A stretch of DNA of 56,147 bases from TA-20 sp035935115 (GTDB lineage: Archaea > Thermoproteota > Nitrososphaeria > Nitrososphaerales > Nitrosopumilaceae). A program made the translations under genes and the position numbers. Positions within the stretch are counted from its first letter, which is position 1, and each line of letters starts with the position of its first letter. The notes beneath the pieces were generated by a model. That model ran no database searches and was not told the origin of the DNA. It saw nothing but the letters and a program-made list of their open reading frames with translations. This document shows, one piece after another, positions 8,346 through 17,395 of the stretch. The stretch lies in the NCBI GenBank assembly GCA_035935115.1, contig DASYXK010000006.1:1-56147 (forward strand), read 5' to 3'.

Positions 8346-9119
8346 ATGTTTTATCGAATATTGACAAAAATCTTCTGTCTTGTGTTATTATTTCTTGTAA
8401 TTAGTACGTCATATCTTTATACCAATGCTTTTGCTGATTCAAATTCTACCAAACAAATCCCCATGTTTTCAAAAACGCTCAGATATGATCAATCAAATAC
8501 ATTCCATGATAAAACAAAGAACTTTTCATTCTCACCGCCACAAAATTGGATCATACTAAATGTTCCCACAAGCATACCAAGTAAAGCGCTAGTGGTATTT
8601 TCAAATGATAACCACACCGGACTTGCAACCCTCGCAATTTTTTATAAACCAATATCACAACAAGTAGTCTCTGTGTTAGGAACATTTTCTGATAGCGATA
8701 TTTTATCTGAAATTTCAAATGAATTATCTTACAATGGGGCAGATTCCAAAACTAAGGTTTTACAATCAGGCTTGCAAAGATACCAGGATGGAATCGTAAT
8801 AAAAGCAGTGTCTTTATCACAATATCCAAACGATACTACCAATATTCAAAATGAGCACCTAATTTTCTTTTTAAACGATGGACGGGAATACACTTTACTT
8901 CTCACAAGCAAACCTCATGACTTTAACCAAGATCAAAAATATTTTGAGATGTCGGCCGATACGTTTTATGTTGCCCCAAATGAAAACTCGACTCAAACCA
9001 AGACGTCCAAAATAGGTCCGCCAATACCAGAGTTTGGGCCTTTTACAGGAATGATAATAGTAACATCAATAATTGGTGTTGTGATCATATCAAAAAGATT
9101 TGGATTTCATTTTTCTTAA
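8346..9119 (+). CDS. Secreted surface protein with PEFG-type C-terminal anchor
   Basis: A 257-residue protein with an N-terminal signal peptide (hydrophobic LVLLFLVISTSYLY, cleavage probably near AFADS). The extracellular domain of about 200 residues resembles a PsbP/DUF-like beta fold (NFSFSPPQNWII). The tail has PEFG at residues 228-231, a hydrophobic stretch and a basic end (ISKRF). This tripartite tail matches the PEFG-CTERM sorting signal known from thaumarchaea. The protein is therefore likely exported and anchored or processed at the cell surface. No sortase-like enzyme is in the window. Confidence 0.8.
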   Translation: MFYRILTKIFCLVLLFLVISTSYLYTNAFADSNSTKQIPMFSKTLRYDQSNTFHDKTKNFSFSPPQNWIILNVPTSIPSKALVVFSNDNHTGLATLAIFYKPISQQVVSVLGTFSDSDILSEISNELSYNGADSKTKVLQSGLQRYQDGIVIKAVSLSQYPNDTTNIQNEHLIFFLNDGREYTLLLTSKPHDFNQDQKYFEMSADTFYVAPNENSTQTKTSKIGPPIPEFGPFTGMIIVTSIIGVVIISKRFGFHFS

Positions 9120-9203
9120 AATAATTTGTCTACATAGCCATAGATTCGCTCATTATCTTTTATTTGAACAAAGGCTTAATTTCGCAATATAACAACCAAA
9201 AAT

Positions 9204-9875
9204 ATGGTATACAGGACATGTGTCACACTAGTAGAGTCAAGCCCTGCAAAGTTAAGCAAGTTGTTACAATCTTCACTGAAAAAATCTGATTATGTAGAGA
9301 TAAGATTTGATTTTATGGAGCCAAACAAAATTCCATTAACTCTAAATTTAATAAAAAAACATCTGCCAAGATGCATCTGTACCCTAAGACCAAGATCAGA
9401 GGGAGGCAAGTTTTCTAGTAATGAAAAAAACAGAATTTCTATCCTTAAATTAATTGCAGTGTATGATCCATATCTTTTAGATGTAGAATACAACACCATA
9501 CGAAAAAACAAGACATTACATCAGTATTTGAGAAAAACAAAAACAAATTTGTTAATATCGTGGCATGATTTTGCAAAAACGCCAAACGTCAGTTTCTTAA
9601 AATCATTGAGAAAAAAAATGACAAAGTTTTCAAAAAACATCAAGATAGTAACCACTGCCAAATCAATGAAAGACACGCTAGGAATATTGTCACTTTACAA
9701 ATTTCAGAACAACATCAATCTCATTGCCTTTGCCATGGGGGATTATGGTCGGATGTCAAGAATTCTATGCACACAGTTAGGCAGTCCTTACACGTATGTC
9801 TCACTTGGCAAGCCAGTAGCTCCAGGCCAGTTCAGTCTAGACGAAATCAAATCAATTTTTGAGCTGAAACAATGA
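9204..9875 (+). CDS. aroD: 3-dehydroquinate dehydratase, type I
   Basis: A 223-residue type I enzyme that converts 3-dehydroquinate to 3-dehydroshikimate through a Schiff base. H121 in SWHDF and K153 in VTTAKS match the catalytic His and Lys, and the C-terminal GRMSRIL and GKPVAPGQ complete the substrate site. It is the first gene of a tight block: the stop overlaps the start of aroE by 4 nt. A 66-bp copy of its central part lies 2 kb upstream. Confidence 0.95.
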   Translation: MVYRTCVTLVESSPAKLSKLLQSSLKKSDYVEIRFDFMEPNKIPLTLNLIKKHLPRCICTLRPRSEGGKFSSNEKNRISILKLIAVYDPYLLDVEYNTIRKNKTLHQYLRKTKTNLLISWHDFAKTPNVSFLKSLRKKMTKFSKNIKIVTTAKSMKDTLGILSLYKFQNNINLIAFAMGDYGRMSRILCTQLGSPYTYVSLGKPVAPGQFSLDEIKSIFELKQ

Positions 9876-10693
9876 CTAAAACTTTTGCAGTCATAGGGGA
9901 TCCAATAGACCACTCACTTTCACCAGCTATTCATAATGCAGCTTTTGGATTTTTAGGAATGGATTGTACGTATATTGCATATAGAATTCCTAAAGGGGAA
10001 TTGGCATCTGGAATAGAAGCATTAAAAAAAATTCAGATTTCGGGATTTAATGTAACCATACCACACAAAGTGTACATGATGAAGTTTCTTGATCAAATGG
10101 ACGAGAACTGTAAAACAATTGGCGCGACAAATACTGTTGTCAACAATGATGGTTCGCTTAAAGGATACAATACTGACATGAACGGATTTTTAGATCCTAT
10201 AAAAAAAAGAAAAATAGACTGCAAGAATTCTGATGTTTTACTTGTTGGTGCAGGTGGAGCAGCTAGAGCCATTGTTGTTGGATTTGCAAAAGAAAAAGTT
10301 CACAAGATTACCATTGCAAATAGAACAAAGGAAAGAGCGGATGAGCTGATCAAATTTGCAAACAGTCTAGGAATGCAATCAGATTATTCTGATTTATCCA
10401 ATGCCGGAGAGATTGCAGGAAAATACAAGTTTATTGTAAATGCAACGTCAATGGGACTAAAAGGAAATGCATGTCCCATCTCAGCTAGAAACATAACAAA
10501 GGATTCGATAGTTTATGACATAGTATACATGCCAGTAGAAACTGAATTAATTGAACAGTCAAAAAAACAAGGCGCGACTATCATATATGGATGGGAAATG
10601 CTTCTTGGTCAGGCAATGCGTTCTTTTGAGATTTGGACTGGACGAGAAGCGCCATATCAGGCAATGAAGTTAACATTGTTGGGGAGATTTTAG
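9872..10693 (+). CDS. aroE: Shikimate dehydrogenase
   Basis: A 273-residue NADP-dependent reductase that makes shikimate. Substrate motif SLSPAIHN is at residues 15-22, NVTIPHK gives catalytic K66, TDMNGF gives D102, and GAGGAARA starts the nucleotide fold near residue 126, followed by NRT. It overlaps aroD by 4 nt; the last base of its TAG stop is the first base of the GTG start of the next gene. Confidence 0.95.
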   Translation: MTKTFAVIGDPIDHSLSPAIHNAAFGFLGMDCTYIAYRIPKGELASGIEALKKIQISGFNVTIPHKVYMMKFLDQMDENCKTIGATNTVVNNDGSLKGYNTDMNGFLDPIKKRKIDCKNSDVLLVGAGGAARAIVVGFAKEKVHKITIANRTKERADELIKFANSLGMQSDYSDLSNAGEIAGKYKFIVNATSMGLKGNACPISARNITKDSIVYDIVYMPVETELIEQSKKQGATIIYGWEMLLGQAMRSFEIWTGREAPYQAMKLTLLGRF

Positions 10694-11547
10694 TGCCAGC
10701 AGCAAAGGCAATCATGCACGGTGCAGTTTCGATAGTAAACGCAATAGCAACTGGCAAAGGCGCAACACTTGGGATCTCACTTAATGTAGAAGCTGACATT
10801 CATGCTACACCTGGTGTTGGACTATACTTTGAGAACAAAGAGTCCAGTCTGAGCTCGCGTCTCATAAGGGCTGTGATGGAAAGGGCCATATCAAAAGCAG
10901 ATCTTGAAAAAAACAAAATTACAGTATTGGTAAAATCAGAGATTCCCTCTGGATACGGATTGAAGAGCTCTAGTGCCATTTCGTCTGTAGTTTCGCTAGC
11001 TTGTGTCAAACTATTCAAGCCAAAAATAACAGACTTGGAAATTCTCAAGTATGGAGTAGAGGCATCAATACAAACTAAGGTGAGCATTACTGGAGCATTT
11101 GATGATGCGTGTGCATGTTATTTTGGCGGCTTTGTTGTCACCGATAATACAAATCTAGAAATCATAAAATCAGAAAAAGCACCAGAAGACTTGGTAGCTG
11201 TCATATTCATTCCAAGATCACGAAAACGTGGTAATGTGAAAAAGCTGAAAATTCTTAGTGGCGTATTTTCACAGGCATGGACACTTGCAAGCAATTCAGA
11301 TTATTGGAATGCAATGATGTTAAACGGCCTTGCAACATCAACTATACTAAATTCTGATCCTAGAGTTCTTACAGATCTTGTAGAAAGCGGAGCTCTTGCG
11401 GCTTCAGTTTCTGGCAACGGGCCATCTATTGCAGCAATTGCAAAAAAAGAAAATGTTTCAAATGTCAAAAAAGTATTTGCTTCTATGGAAGGCTCTACAA
11501 TAATTTCTGAAATAAACAACAAAAAGGCTGAAGTCTATGAAATGTAA
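10693..11547 (+). CDS. aroK: Shikimate kinase, archaeal GHMP type
   Basis: A 284-residue GHMP-superfamily kinase, unrelated to bacterial P-loop AroK, that phosphorylates shikimate. The N terminus (AIMHGAVSIVNAIATGKGA) and the phosphate loop PSGYGLKSSSA are typical of archaeal shikimate kinase, and ASVSGNGPS is GHMP motif 3. The frame is open from 10633 inside aroE, but the GTG at 10693 (TAGTG overlap with the aroE stop) gives the usual family length. It overlaps aroA by 11 nt. The symbol aroK is used loosely for this non-homologous enzyme. Confidence 0.92.
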   Translation: MPAAKAIMHGAVSIVNAIATGKGATLGISLNVEADIHATPGVGLYFENKESSLSSRLIRAVMERAISKADLEKNKITVLVKSEIPSGYGLKSSSAISSVVSLACVKLFKPKITDLEILKYGVEASIQTKVSITGAFDDACACYFGGFVVTDNTNLEIIKSEKAPEDLVAVIFIPRSRKRGNVKKLKILSGVFSQAWTLASNSDYWNAMMLNGLATSTILNSDPRVLTDLVESGALAASVSGNGPSIAAIAKKENVSNVKKVFASMEGSTIISEINNKKAEVYEM

Positions 11548-12802
11548 AATTGATAAAGTAAGACTTGACGGGAATATAGTCTGCCCTCCAAACAAGAGCT
11601 ACACTCATAGAGCCATATTTTTAGCGTCCCTTGCAAAAGGGAAAAGTCAGATAAGAAATGTGTTGCTCTCAAGGGATACCATTGCAACAATTAATGCATG
11701 TAAAACATTTGGGGCAAAAATCAAAGAAGATGGTGCTAGTTTAACAATAGAAGGTTACGGGGATTTGAGATTGCAAAGTAATGAGATCGATGCATCAAAT
11801 TCAGGAACAACAATCAGGATTTCTGCTGCAATAGCATCACTTTTAGATGCTAAAACAACACTGACTGGAGATTCTAGTCTTAGAAAAAGACCAATGCAGC
11901 CATTGCTTGATGCGTTAAAAGACCTTGGAGCAGAGTGCACTTCAACAGACGGCAAGCCACCGATAACTGTAAAGGGGAAAATTCACGGTGGAGAAGTCTC
12001 AATTTCAGGCTCAGTTTCAAGTCAGTTCATATCTGCATTAATGATTGCATCACCAAAAACAGAAAAAGGTGTCAAATTGAACATAGAAGGAAATCTTGTA
12101 TCAAAACCATATCTTGATGCTACCATATCTACGATGAAAAAATTTGGTGCAAATGTAGATACCATAGAACCTTACAAAAAATACAACATTTCAAAACAGC
12201 AATACAAATCAACAGAGTTTACAGTGCCTTCTGATTTTTCAAGCATGTCGTTGTTACTTGCAGCTGCAGTGCTAATTGGAGATAAAATGACAATTTCTGC
12301 TTCAATCGGTGATCTTCCACAAGGTGATAGAGAGGTGATAGCACATCTTGAAAAGCTAGGTATCAAGGTAAACTTGGATGATATGATAACTGTCAAGACT
12401 CCGCCATCACTTGATGGTGGAAGATTTGATCTTTCAAACACACCTGACCTTCTTCCTGCTTTGGCAATACTTGCACTCAAGACATCAAAACCAATTGAGA
12501 TTTACAATGTAAAACATGCAAGATTTAAGGAAACCGATAGGATTGCCATCTTGGCGCGTGAGCTTGCAAAGATTGGCATCAAGGTACAGGAAAAAGAAGA
12601 TGGGTTGATTCTTGGCGCACCTGACATTACAAAAGGTGCTGATTTGGACTCATCTGATGATCACAGGTTGTTTATGGCATTTTGTATTGCAGGAATGTTT
12701 GTAGGCGGCTGTACTGTTTCTGATCCACAGTCAGTTGATGTATCCTATCCAACATTCATACAAGACATGAATGCGATTGGGGCAAAAATCCATACAGATT
12801 AG
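11537..12802 (+). CDS. aroA: 3-phosphoshikimate 1-carboxyvinyltransferase (EPSP synthase)
   Basis: A 421-residue EPSP synthase adding the enolpyruvyl group to shikimate-3-phosphate. Motifs are KSYTHRAIFLASL, NSGTTIR, RKRPMQPLLDAL, HARFKETDRI and DHRLFMAF; the last two flank the closing active site. Full length. It overlaps the kinase by 11 nt and ends 8 nt before the convergent GNAT gene. Confidence 0.95.
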   Translation: MKCKIDKVRLDGNIVCPPNKSYTHRAIFLASLAKGKSQIRNVLLSRDTIATINACKTFGAKIKEDGASLTIEGYGDLRLQSNEIDASNSGTTIRISAAIASLLDAKTTLTGDSSLRKRPMQPLLDALKDLGAECTSTDGKPPITVKGKIHGGEVSISGSVSSQFISALMIASPKTEKGVKLNIEGNLVSKPYLDATISTMKKFGANVDTIEPYKKYNISKQQYKSTEFTVPSDFSSMSLLLAAAVLIGDKMTISASIGDLPQGDREVIAHLEKLGIKVNLDDMITVKTPPSLDGGRFDLSNTPDLLPALAILALKTSKPIEIYNVKHARFKETDRIAILARELAKIGIKVQEKEDGLILGAPDITKGADLDSSDDHRLFMAFCIAGMFVGGCTVSDPQSVDVSYPTFIQDMNAIGAKIHTD

Positions 12803-12810
12803 ATATACAA

Positions 12811-13611
12811 TTATAGATTTTTCTTTAGATCTTTTTTCATCAAGTAAAAAAGTGGCCTCTTTGTTAGTGATTCCATCTCTAGTATGTTTTTTGCCTGAGA
12901 AAAAACCTGTATTCTTTCAGAGTGTAATTCATGGCCTTTGTTTTGGATAAATCGCAAAATGTCTAGCATTCCCTCGTCGGTACCGTTGATAAAACCAAGC
13001 AGCAAAACATTTGCAAAGTTTTTGGACTCATTCCATATTCCCATTGCTAAAACTCGCCCATTTTGCACAGACAATAAAATTCTTTTTTGTCGCATTAGTT
13101 CTTCCAAGTCTGAGCTTTCCAATGGAAGCCACTTCCACGAATCAACATATGTGTATGAAGATACAAATCTTGTAACCTGATTGATATCAGATGCTAAAAC
13201 CACAGATGAGGTTTCTTTTTTTGGTGTTAGAGCATACAGCCGCCACCAATCTTCAATGTTATATCCCATAGATTTTGCAAGATCAATTGAAGGAGGGTTA
13301 TCACTTTCTATTATCATCCTAATTGTTTTAGAATTTGCAATTGATTCACAGTGTGAAATTATTCTTCTTCCATATCCTTTTCTTCTGTGATTGGGATGAA
13401 TCCTGATTCCTTCAAGCCAAGCTTGTCTGTTGTCTATAAAAACAAGATGAGAAAGACCAATTGGGACATCATTTTCAATAGCTACAAAGAGATTTCCCTG
13501 TAAAATCCAAAAATCCCAGACATCTGAGATGTAGTCTCCCCAAGAAAATGTGTCTTTACAAAAATTCAAGACAGCCTGTTTGTCACTTGGTTTTGCATCA
13601 CGAATTTGCAT
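12811..13611 (-). CDS. GNAT-family N-acetyltransferase
   Basis: A 266-residue protein with an N-terminal GNAT domain (MQIRDAKPSDKQAVL; acetyl-CoA loop RRKGYGRRI near residue 80) and a second half of about 120 residues resembling a degenerate second GNAT fold. The frame is open from 13650, but the ATG at 13611 starts the canonical first strand. It sits antisense inside the shikimate operon, between aroA and aroC. The substrate is unknown. Confidence 0.8.
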   Translation of the reverse strand: MQIRDAKPSDKQAVLNFCKDTFSWGDYISDVWDFWILQGNLFVAIENDVPIGLSHLVFIDNRQAWLEGIRIHPNHRRKGYGRRIISHCESIANSKTIRMIIESDNPPSIDLAKSMGYNIEDWWRLYALTPKKETSSVVLASDINQVTRFVSSYTYVDSWKWLPLESSDLEELMRQKRILLSVQNGRVLAMGIWNESKNFANVLLLGFINGTDEGMLDILRFIQNKGHELHSERIQVFSQAKNILEMESLTKRPLFYLMKKDLKKNL

Positions 13612-13669
13612 GGTATTGTTGTATGTTATTCCTATAAGGATTATAAGCATCTAAAGAGAAAATTTCATT

Positions 13670-14767
13670 ATGTCATACAGTTCTATTGGTCAGCGATTTA
13701 TGCTTACAAGTTTTGGTGAATCTCATGGCAGATGCATAGGAGCTGTTGTAGATGGCTGTCCTGCAGGTCTAGAATTACAAGAAAAAGACATTCAAAAAAT
13801 GCTTGATCTTAGAAAGCCAGGCCAGTCCATAGTAACTACCCAACGAAAAGAGGAAGACAAGGTAGAGATCCTTTCAGGAACTTTTAGAGGATACACAACT
13901 GGTGCACCAATTGCAATGATAATTTGGAATCAAGATAAAAAATCAAAAGACTATGAAAATCTCATACTAAGACCAAGGCCTGGACATTCCGATTATCCTG
14001 CTTTTATAAAATACAAGGGATTTAACGACTATCGCGGTGGTGGAAGATTTTCTGGCAGACTGACTGCCACATTTGTAATGGCAGGAGCAATAGCACGAAA
14101 ACTTCTTTCTAAAACTTTGGACATTAACACATATTCTTATACATCACAGGTAGGAAAAATAAAAATGAAAAATCAAGCCACACCAAAAATGAAAAGTGCA
14201 ATTTACTCTAATGAGGTAAGATGTCCTGACACCAAAACAGCGGAGAAGATGCGTGCTGCAATACTTGCTGCAAGAAGAAGTGGGGATTCTGTAGGAGGAG
14301 TAATTGAATCCATAACGCTAAACGTTCCAGTAGGTTTGGGCGAGCCAATTTTTGGTTCTTTGGAATCAGATCTAAGCAGAGCACTATATTCAATTCCTGC
14401 AGTAAAAGGAATAGAGTTTGGTTCTGGATTTTATGGTTCTACAATCAAGGGTTCAGAAAACAATGACGAATACATCATAAAAAATGGAAAGATACTAACC
14501 AAGACAAACAATGCAGGCGGAATCTTGGGAGGATTATCAACAGGAATGCCAATTGTTCTTCGAGTAGCTTTCAAGCCGGCTTCTTCTATAGCAAAAAAGC
14601 AAAACACAATAGACATGAAGACAAAAAAACCAACCTCACTAATAGTGGAAGGAAGACACGACCCTTGTGTTGTTCCGCGTGCACCGCCTGTAGTAGATTC
14701 TCTTGTCTCTCTTGTTCTAGCAGATCATGGCATTAGAAGCGGTCTCATACCATTGGTTTTGAAATAG
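13670..14767 (+). CDS. aroC: Chorismate synthase
   Basis: A 365-residue FMN-dependent enzyme converting EPSP to chorismate. Signatures: SFGESHG near the start, RPGHSDYPAFIKY, DYRGGGRFSGR, and RHDPCVVPRAPP near the end. It is separated from aroA by the antisense GNAT gene, and ends 2 nt before the chorismate mutase fusion. Chorismate made here feeds tyrosine and probably futalosine-route menaquinone. Confidence 0.96.
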   Translation: MSYSSIGQRFMLTSFGESHGRCIGAVVDGCPAGLELQEKDIQKMLDLRKPGQSIVTTQRKEEDKVEILSGTFRGYTTGAPIAMIIWNQDKKSKDYENLILRPRPGHSDYPAFIKYKGFNDYRGGGRFSGRLTATFVMAGAIARKLLSKTLDINTYSYTSQVGKIKMKNQATPKMKSAIYSNEVRCPDTKTAEKMRAAILAARRSGDSVGGVIESITLNVPVGLGEPIFGSLESDLSRALYSIPAVKGIEFGSGFYGSTIKGSENNDEYIIKNGKILTKTNNAGGILGGLSTGMPIVLRVAFKPASSIAKKQNTIDMKTKKPTSLIVEGRHDPCVVPRAPPVVDSLVSLVLADHGIRSGLIPLVLK

Positions 14768-14769
14768 AA

Positions 14770-16134
14770 ATGTCTGATATTGAAAATCTACGTGATAAGA
14801 TAGACAAGATCACGTTTGATATGATAAAATTACTAAAAGAACGAAACGATGTTGCAAAAGAAATTGGCAGTCTTAAAAACAATTTGGGCCTTGGTGTAAC
14901 AAATGAAGAAAGAGAGAATCAGCTTAGGACCAAAGTTCTTTCGTTGTGTAAAGAAATAGGTCTGGATGAAAAGATAGCTTCAACGTTTTTGAATTTATTG
15001 CTAAATGAATCAATAAAAGTACAATCTACCAACAAATCAACGCATCTTTCAGTATTTTTGAAAGCCAAAGCCTTGGAAAAAGAAGGGAAAAAAATCATCC
15101 ACATGGAAGTTGGAGAGCCAGACTTTTACCCACCCAAGGTTGTAAAATCAGCACTCTCAGAGGTTTATGATAAAGGCTACACAAAATATGGTGACTCTAA
15201 AGGAATGCCAGAATTTCGAAATGCGTTAGCAAAAAAAGTTTCCTCATCATATGGCGTAAAAATCCAGACTCATAACATCATGGTTTCACCAGGTGCAAGA
15301 TTTTCGGTCTTTCTTGCAATTTCTAGTCTATTGAATCCAGGAGATGAGATGATAGTAATAGAACCCGCATGGCCTGCATACAGAGAAAACGCGCTAAACT
15401 CTGGCATCAAGGTCAGAACAATACAAACCACACTAGACAACAAATGGGAGCCATCCATATCCCAAATTGAAAATATGGTAAATGCCAATACCAAAATGAT
15501 CGTACTAAATTATCCTAACAACCCAACTGGGAAAGTTCTCCCAGAAAAGGTTCAAGATGAGATAATGAAGATTGCAATAAAAAATAATCTCTATGTGTTA
15601 AGCGATGAGATCTACTCAAACTATGCATACGGAAAATGGAAAAGCGCCCTTACCTATGGATACAATAAAAGCATCATAACGCAGTCGTTTTCAAAATCAC
15701 ATGCCATGACAGGCTTTAGGATAGGCTATGCGGTATCAGATCCTGATATAATAGATAAGATGACAAAGCTTCAAGCATTGTGCATTACAAATGTCGCAGA
15801 ACCAATCCAATATGTGGCCCTTAGGTCACTTGATGCAGATGTTAGTGATAATAAAAAAATCATGAAAGAAAGACTAGACCTTGTGATAAAAAAAGCAAGA
15901 AACATGCAGCTTGATTTTGTAGAGCCTGATGGAGCAATGTACCTTTTTGCCAAAGTAAGAAAAGACAACTTTGATGTCGCATCTTTTATCAGCAGTCTTC
16001 TTGATTTAGGAGTAGCGATTGCACCTGGCGAAGCCTTTGGGGGCTATCAGAATTTTGTTAGAATATCTGCCTGTCAACCAGAAGATTTACTTAACGAAGG
16101 CATGCAGATAATAGATAAGACATTAAGGAAATAG
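14770..16134 (+). CDS. Chorismate mutase-aminotransferase fusion protein
   Basis: A 454-residue two-domain protein. Residues 1 to about 88 are an AroQ-type chorismate mutase with the active-site set intact by position: R8, R25, K36, R48, E49, S81 and Q85. Residues from about 90 form a fold-type I PLP aminotransferase: NYPNNPTGK, SDEIYS, and FSKSHAMTGFRIGY with the PLP lysine near residue 309. It lies 2 nt after aroC and 1 nt before tyrA. The fusion suggests chorismate to prephenate to arogenate (prephenate aminotransferase), then tyrosine. An aromatic or aspartate aminotransferase role is the alternative. Confidence 0.88.
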   Translation: MSDIENLRDKIDKITFDMIKLLKERNDVAKEIGSLKNNLGLGVTNEERENQLRTKVLSLCKEIGLDEKIASTFLNLLLNESIKVQSTNKSTHLSVFLKAKALEKEGKKIIHMEVGEPDFYPPKVVKSALSEVYDKGYTKYGDSKGMPEFRNALAKKVSSSYGVKIQTHNIMVSPGARFSVFLAISSLLNPGDEMIVIEPAWPAYRENALNSGIKVRTIQTTLDNKWEPSISQIENMVNANTKMIVLNYPNNPTGKVLPEKVQDEIMKIAIKNNLYVLSDEIYSNYAYGKWKSALTYGYNKSIITQSFSKSHAMTGFRIGYAVSDPDIIDKMTKLQALCITNVAEPIQYVALRSLDADVSDNKKIMKERLDLVIKKARNMQLDFVEPDGAMYLFAKVRKDNFDVASFISSLLDLGVAIAPGEAFGGYQNFVRISACQPEDLLNEGMQIIDKTLRK

Positions 16135-16135
16135 T

Positions 16136-16993
16136 ATGATAAAGAAAAAAATCGCAATCATTGGTTCAGAGGGACAGATGGGAAAATGGTTTTCAAAATA
16201 TTTTCTAGATAAGGGCTTTGAGGTCATTGCCTATGACTCTGAGAAAGAGATAGAAAACAAACTGGTAACCAAAGCCAAGTCACTTGTTGGCGCTATTCTA
16301 AATGTAGATTATGTAATACTTGCCATACCAGTAAAACGCACTCCTGAAACAATCAGACTAATTGCAAAAGAAATGAAGCGGGATTCTTATCTCATAGACA
16401 TTTCATCTTTAAAATTAAAAACAGTTTCCGCACTATCAAAAATTCCAGACAAGGTAAGTCCTATTTGCATCCATCCAATGTTTGGGCCTGGTACAAAAAA
16501 ACTCAAAGGCCAAAATATAATCTCAATTCCAATCAGGGATGCAAAAAAAGAACTGCTAACAGCAAAATCTCTTTTTCCTGATGCGACTTTTGTCTCAATT
16601 GATGCCGCAGAGCATGACAAAAAAATGGCGATGATTCTTGGCATGACTCATCTTGTCAACCTTTCACTTGCAAATATTCTATCAAAAGAGGAAAACTTTA
16701 CACTGGTAGAAAAGATGGCAGGTACAACGTTTAAAGCTCAAAAAATACTTACTGCAGGAATAATGACAGAATCTCCTGAGCTCTTGGAGACCATTATTTC
16801 AAATCCAGAAATTAGAAGATATGCGGAGGAATTGTGGAAAGACATTGGCAGGATGCTTATCTTAATTCAGGAAAATAAATCAGAGGAAATTATAAAATAC
16901 ATAAACGTAACCAAGGAAAGACTGGCAAAAAATATCAATCTGGAAGATGCGTATAAGAAATTAATATCGATGGTAAATGCTGTAGAAAAATAA
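16136..16993 (+). CDS. tyrA: Prephenate/arogenate dehydrogenase
   Basis: A 285-residue TyrA-family dehydrogenase. The nucleotide loop reads GSEGQMGKW (as in bifunctional T-protein rather than GxGxxG), CIHPMFGPG carries the substrate His region, and the C-terminal helical domain is complete. It follows the mutase-aminotransferase gene by 1 nt. Whether it oxidises prephenate or arogenate cannot be read here; the upstream fusion favours arogenate. Confidence 0.92.
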   Translation: MIKKKIAIIGSEGQMGKWFSKYFLDKGFEVIAYDSEKEIENKLVTKAKSLVGAILNVDYVILAIPVKRTPETIRLIAKEMKRDSYLIDISSLKLKTVSALSKIPDKVSPICIHPMFGPGTKKLKGQNIISIPIRDAKKELLTAKSLFPDATFVSIDAAEHDKKMAMILGMTHLVNLSLANILSKEENFTLVEKMAGTTFKAQKILTAGIMTESPELLETIISNPEIRRYAEELWKDIGRMLILIQENKSEEIIKYINVTKERLAKNINLEDAYKKLISMVNAVEK

Positions 16994-17395
16994 TTGTACT
17001 CTACAAAAATTGTCACATCTTTTCTTTTAAATGCAAACAAGTTTCTCATTTTAAAACGTAGTCAAAACGTAAAGAGCATGAAAGGTCTGTGGGCTGGCAT
17101 AAGTGGAATAATAGAAGGAAATGAGGAACCGCTACAAAGAGCAAAGACAGAGATATTTGAAGAAACAGGATTGATTGAAGACTGTCTTGGTTTGCTCAAG
17201 ACGGCACCTCAAATGCAGATAAGCTCACAGTATGCAAATCACCAATGGACAGTTTTTCCCTTTTTGTTTTCTGTAAAAGATCCAGTGATCAAACTGAATT
17301 GGGAAAATTCTGAATTCAAGTGGATCTATCCCAGTGAGATTTCAAAATATAAGACAGTTCCAAGCTTGGACAAAGTTCTAGCTAGCTTGTTGTAA
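16994..17395 (+). CDS. Nudix hydrolase
   Basis: A 133-residue MutT-like protein starting at the TTG that directly follows the tyrA stop. The Nudix box spans G38-L60 and keeps the metal-binding EIFEETGL, but the usual Arg before its first Glu is Thr (T52). Metal binding should survive. Substrates could be NTPs or nucleotide sugars. It overlaps the convergent thiC by 18 nt. Confidence 0.85.
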   Translation: MYSTKIVTSFLLNANKFLILKRSQNVKSMKGLWAGISGIIEGNEEPLQRAKTEIFEETGLIEDCLGLLKTAPQMQISSQYANHQWTVFPFLFSVKDPVIKLNWENSEFKWIYPSEISKYKTVPSLDKVLASLL

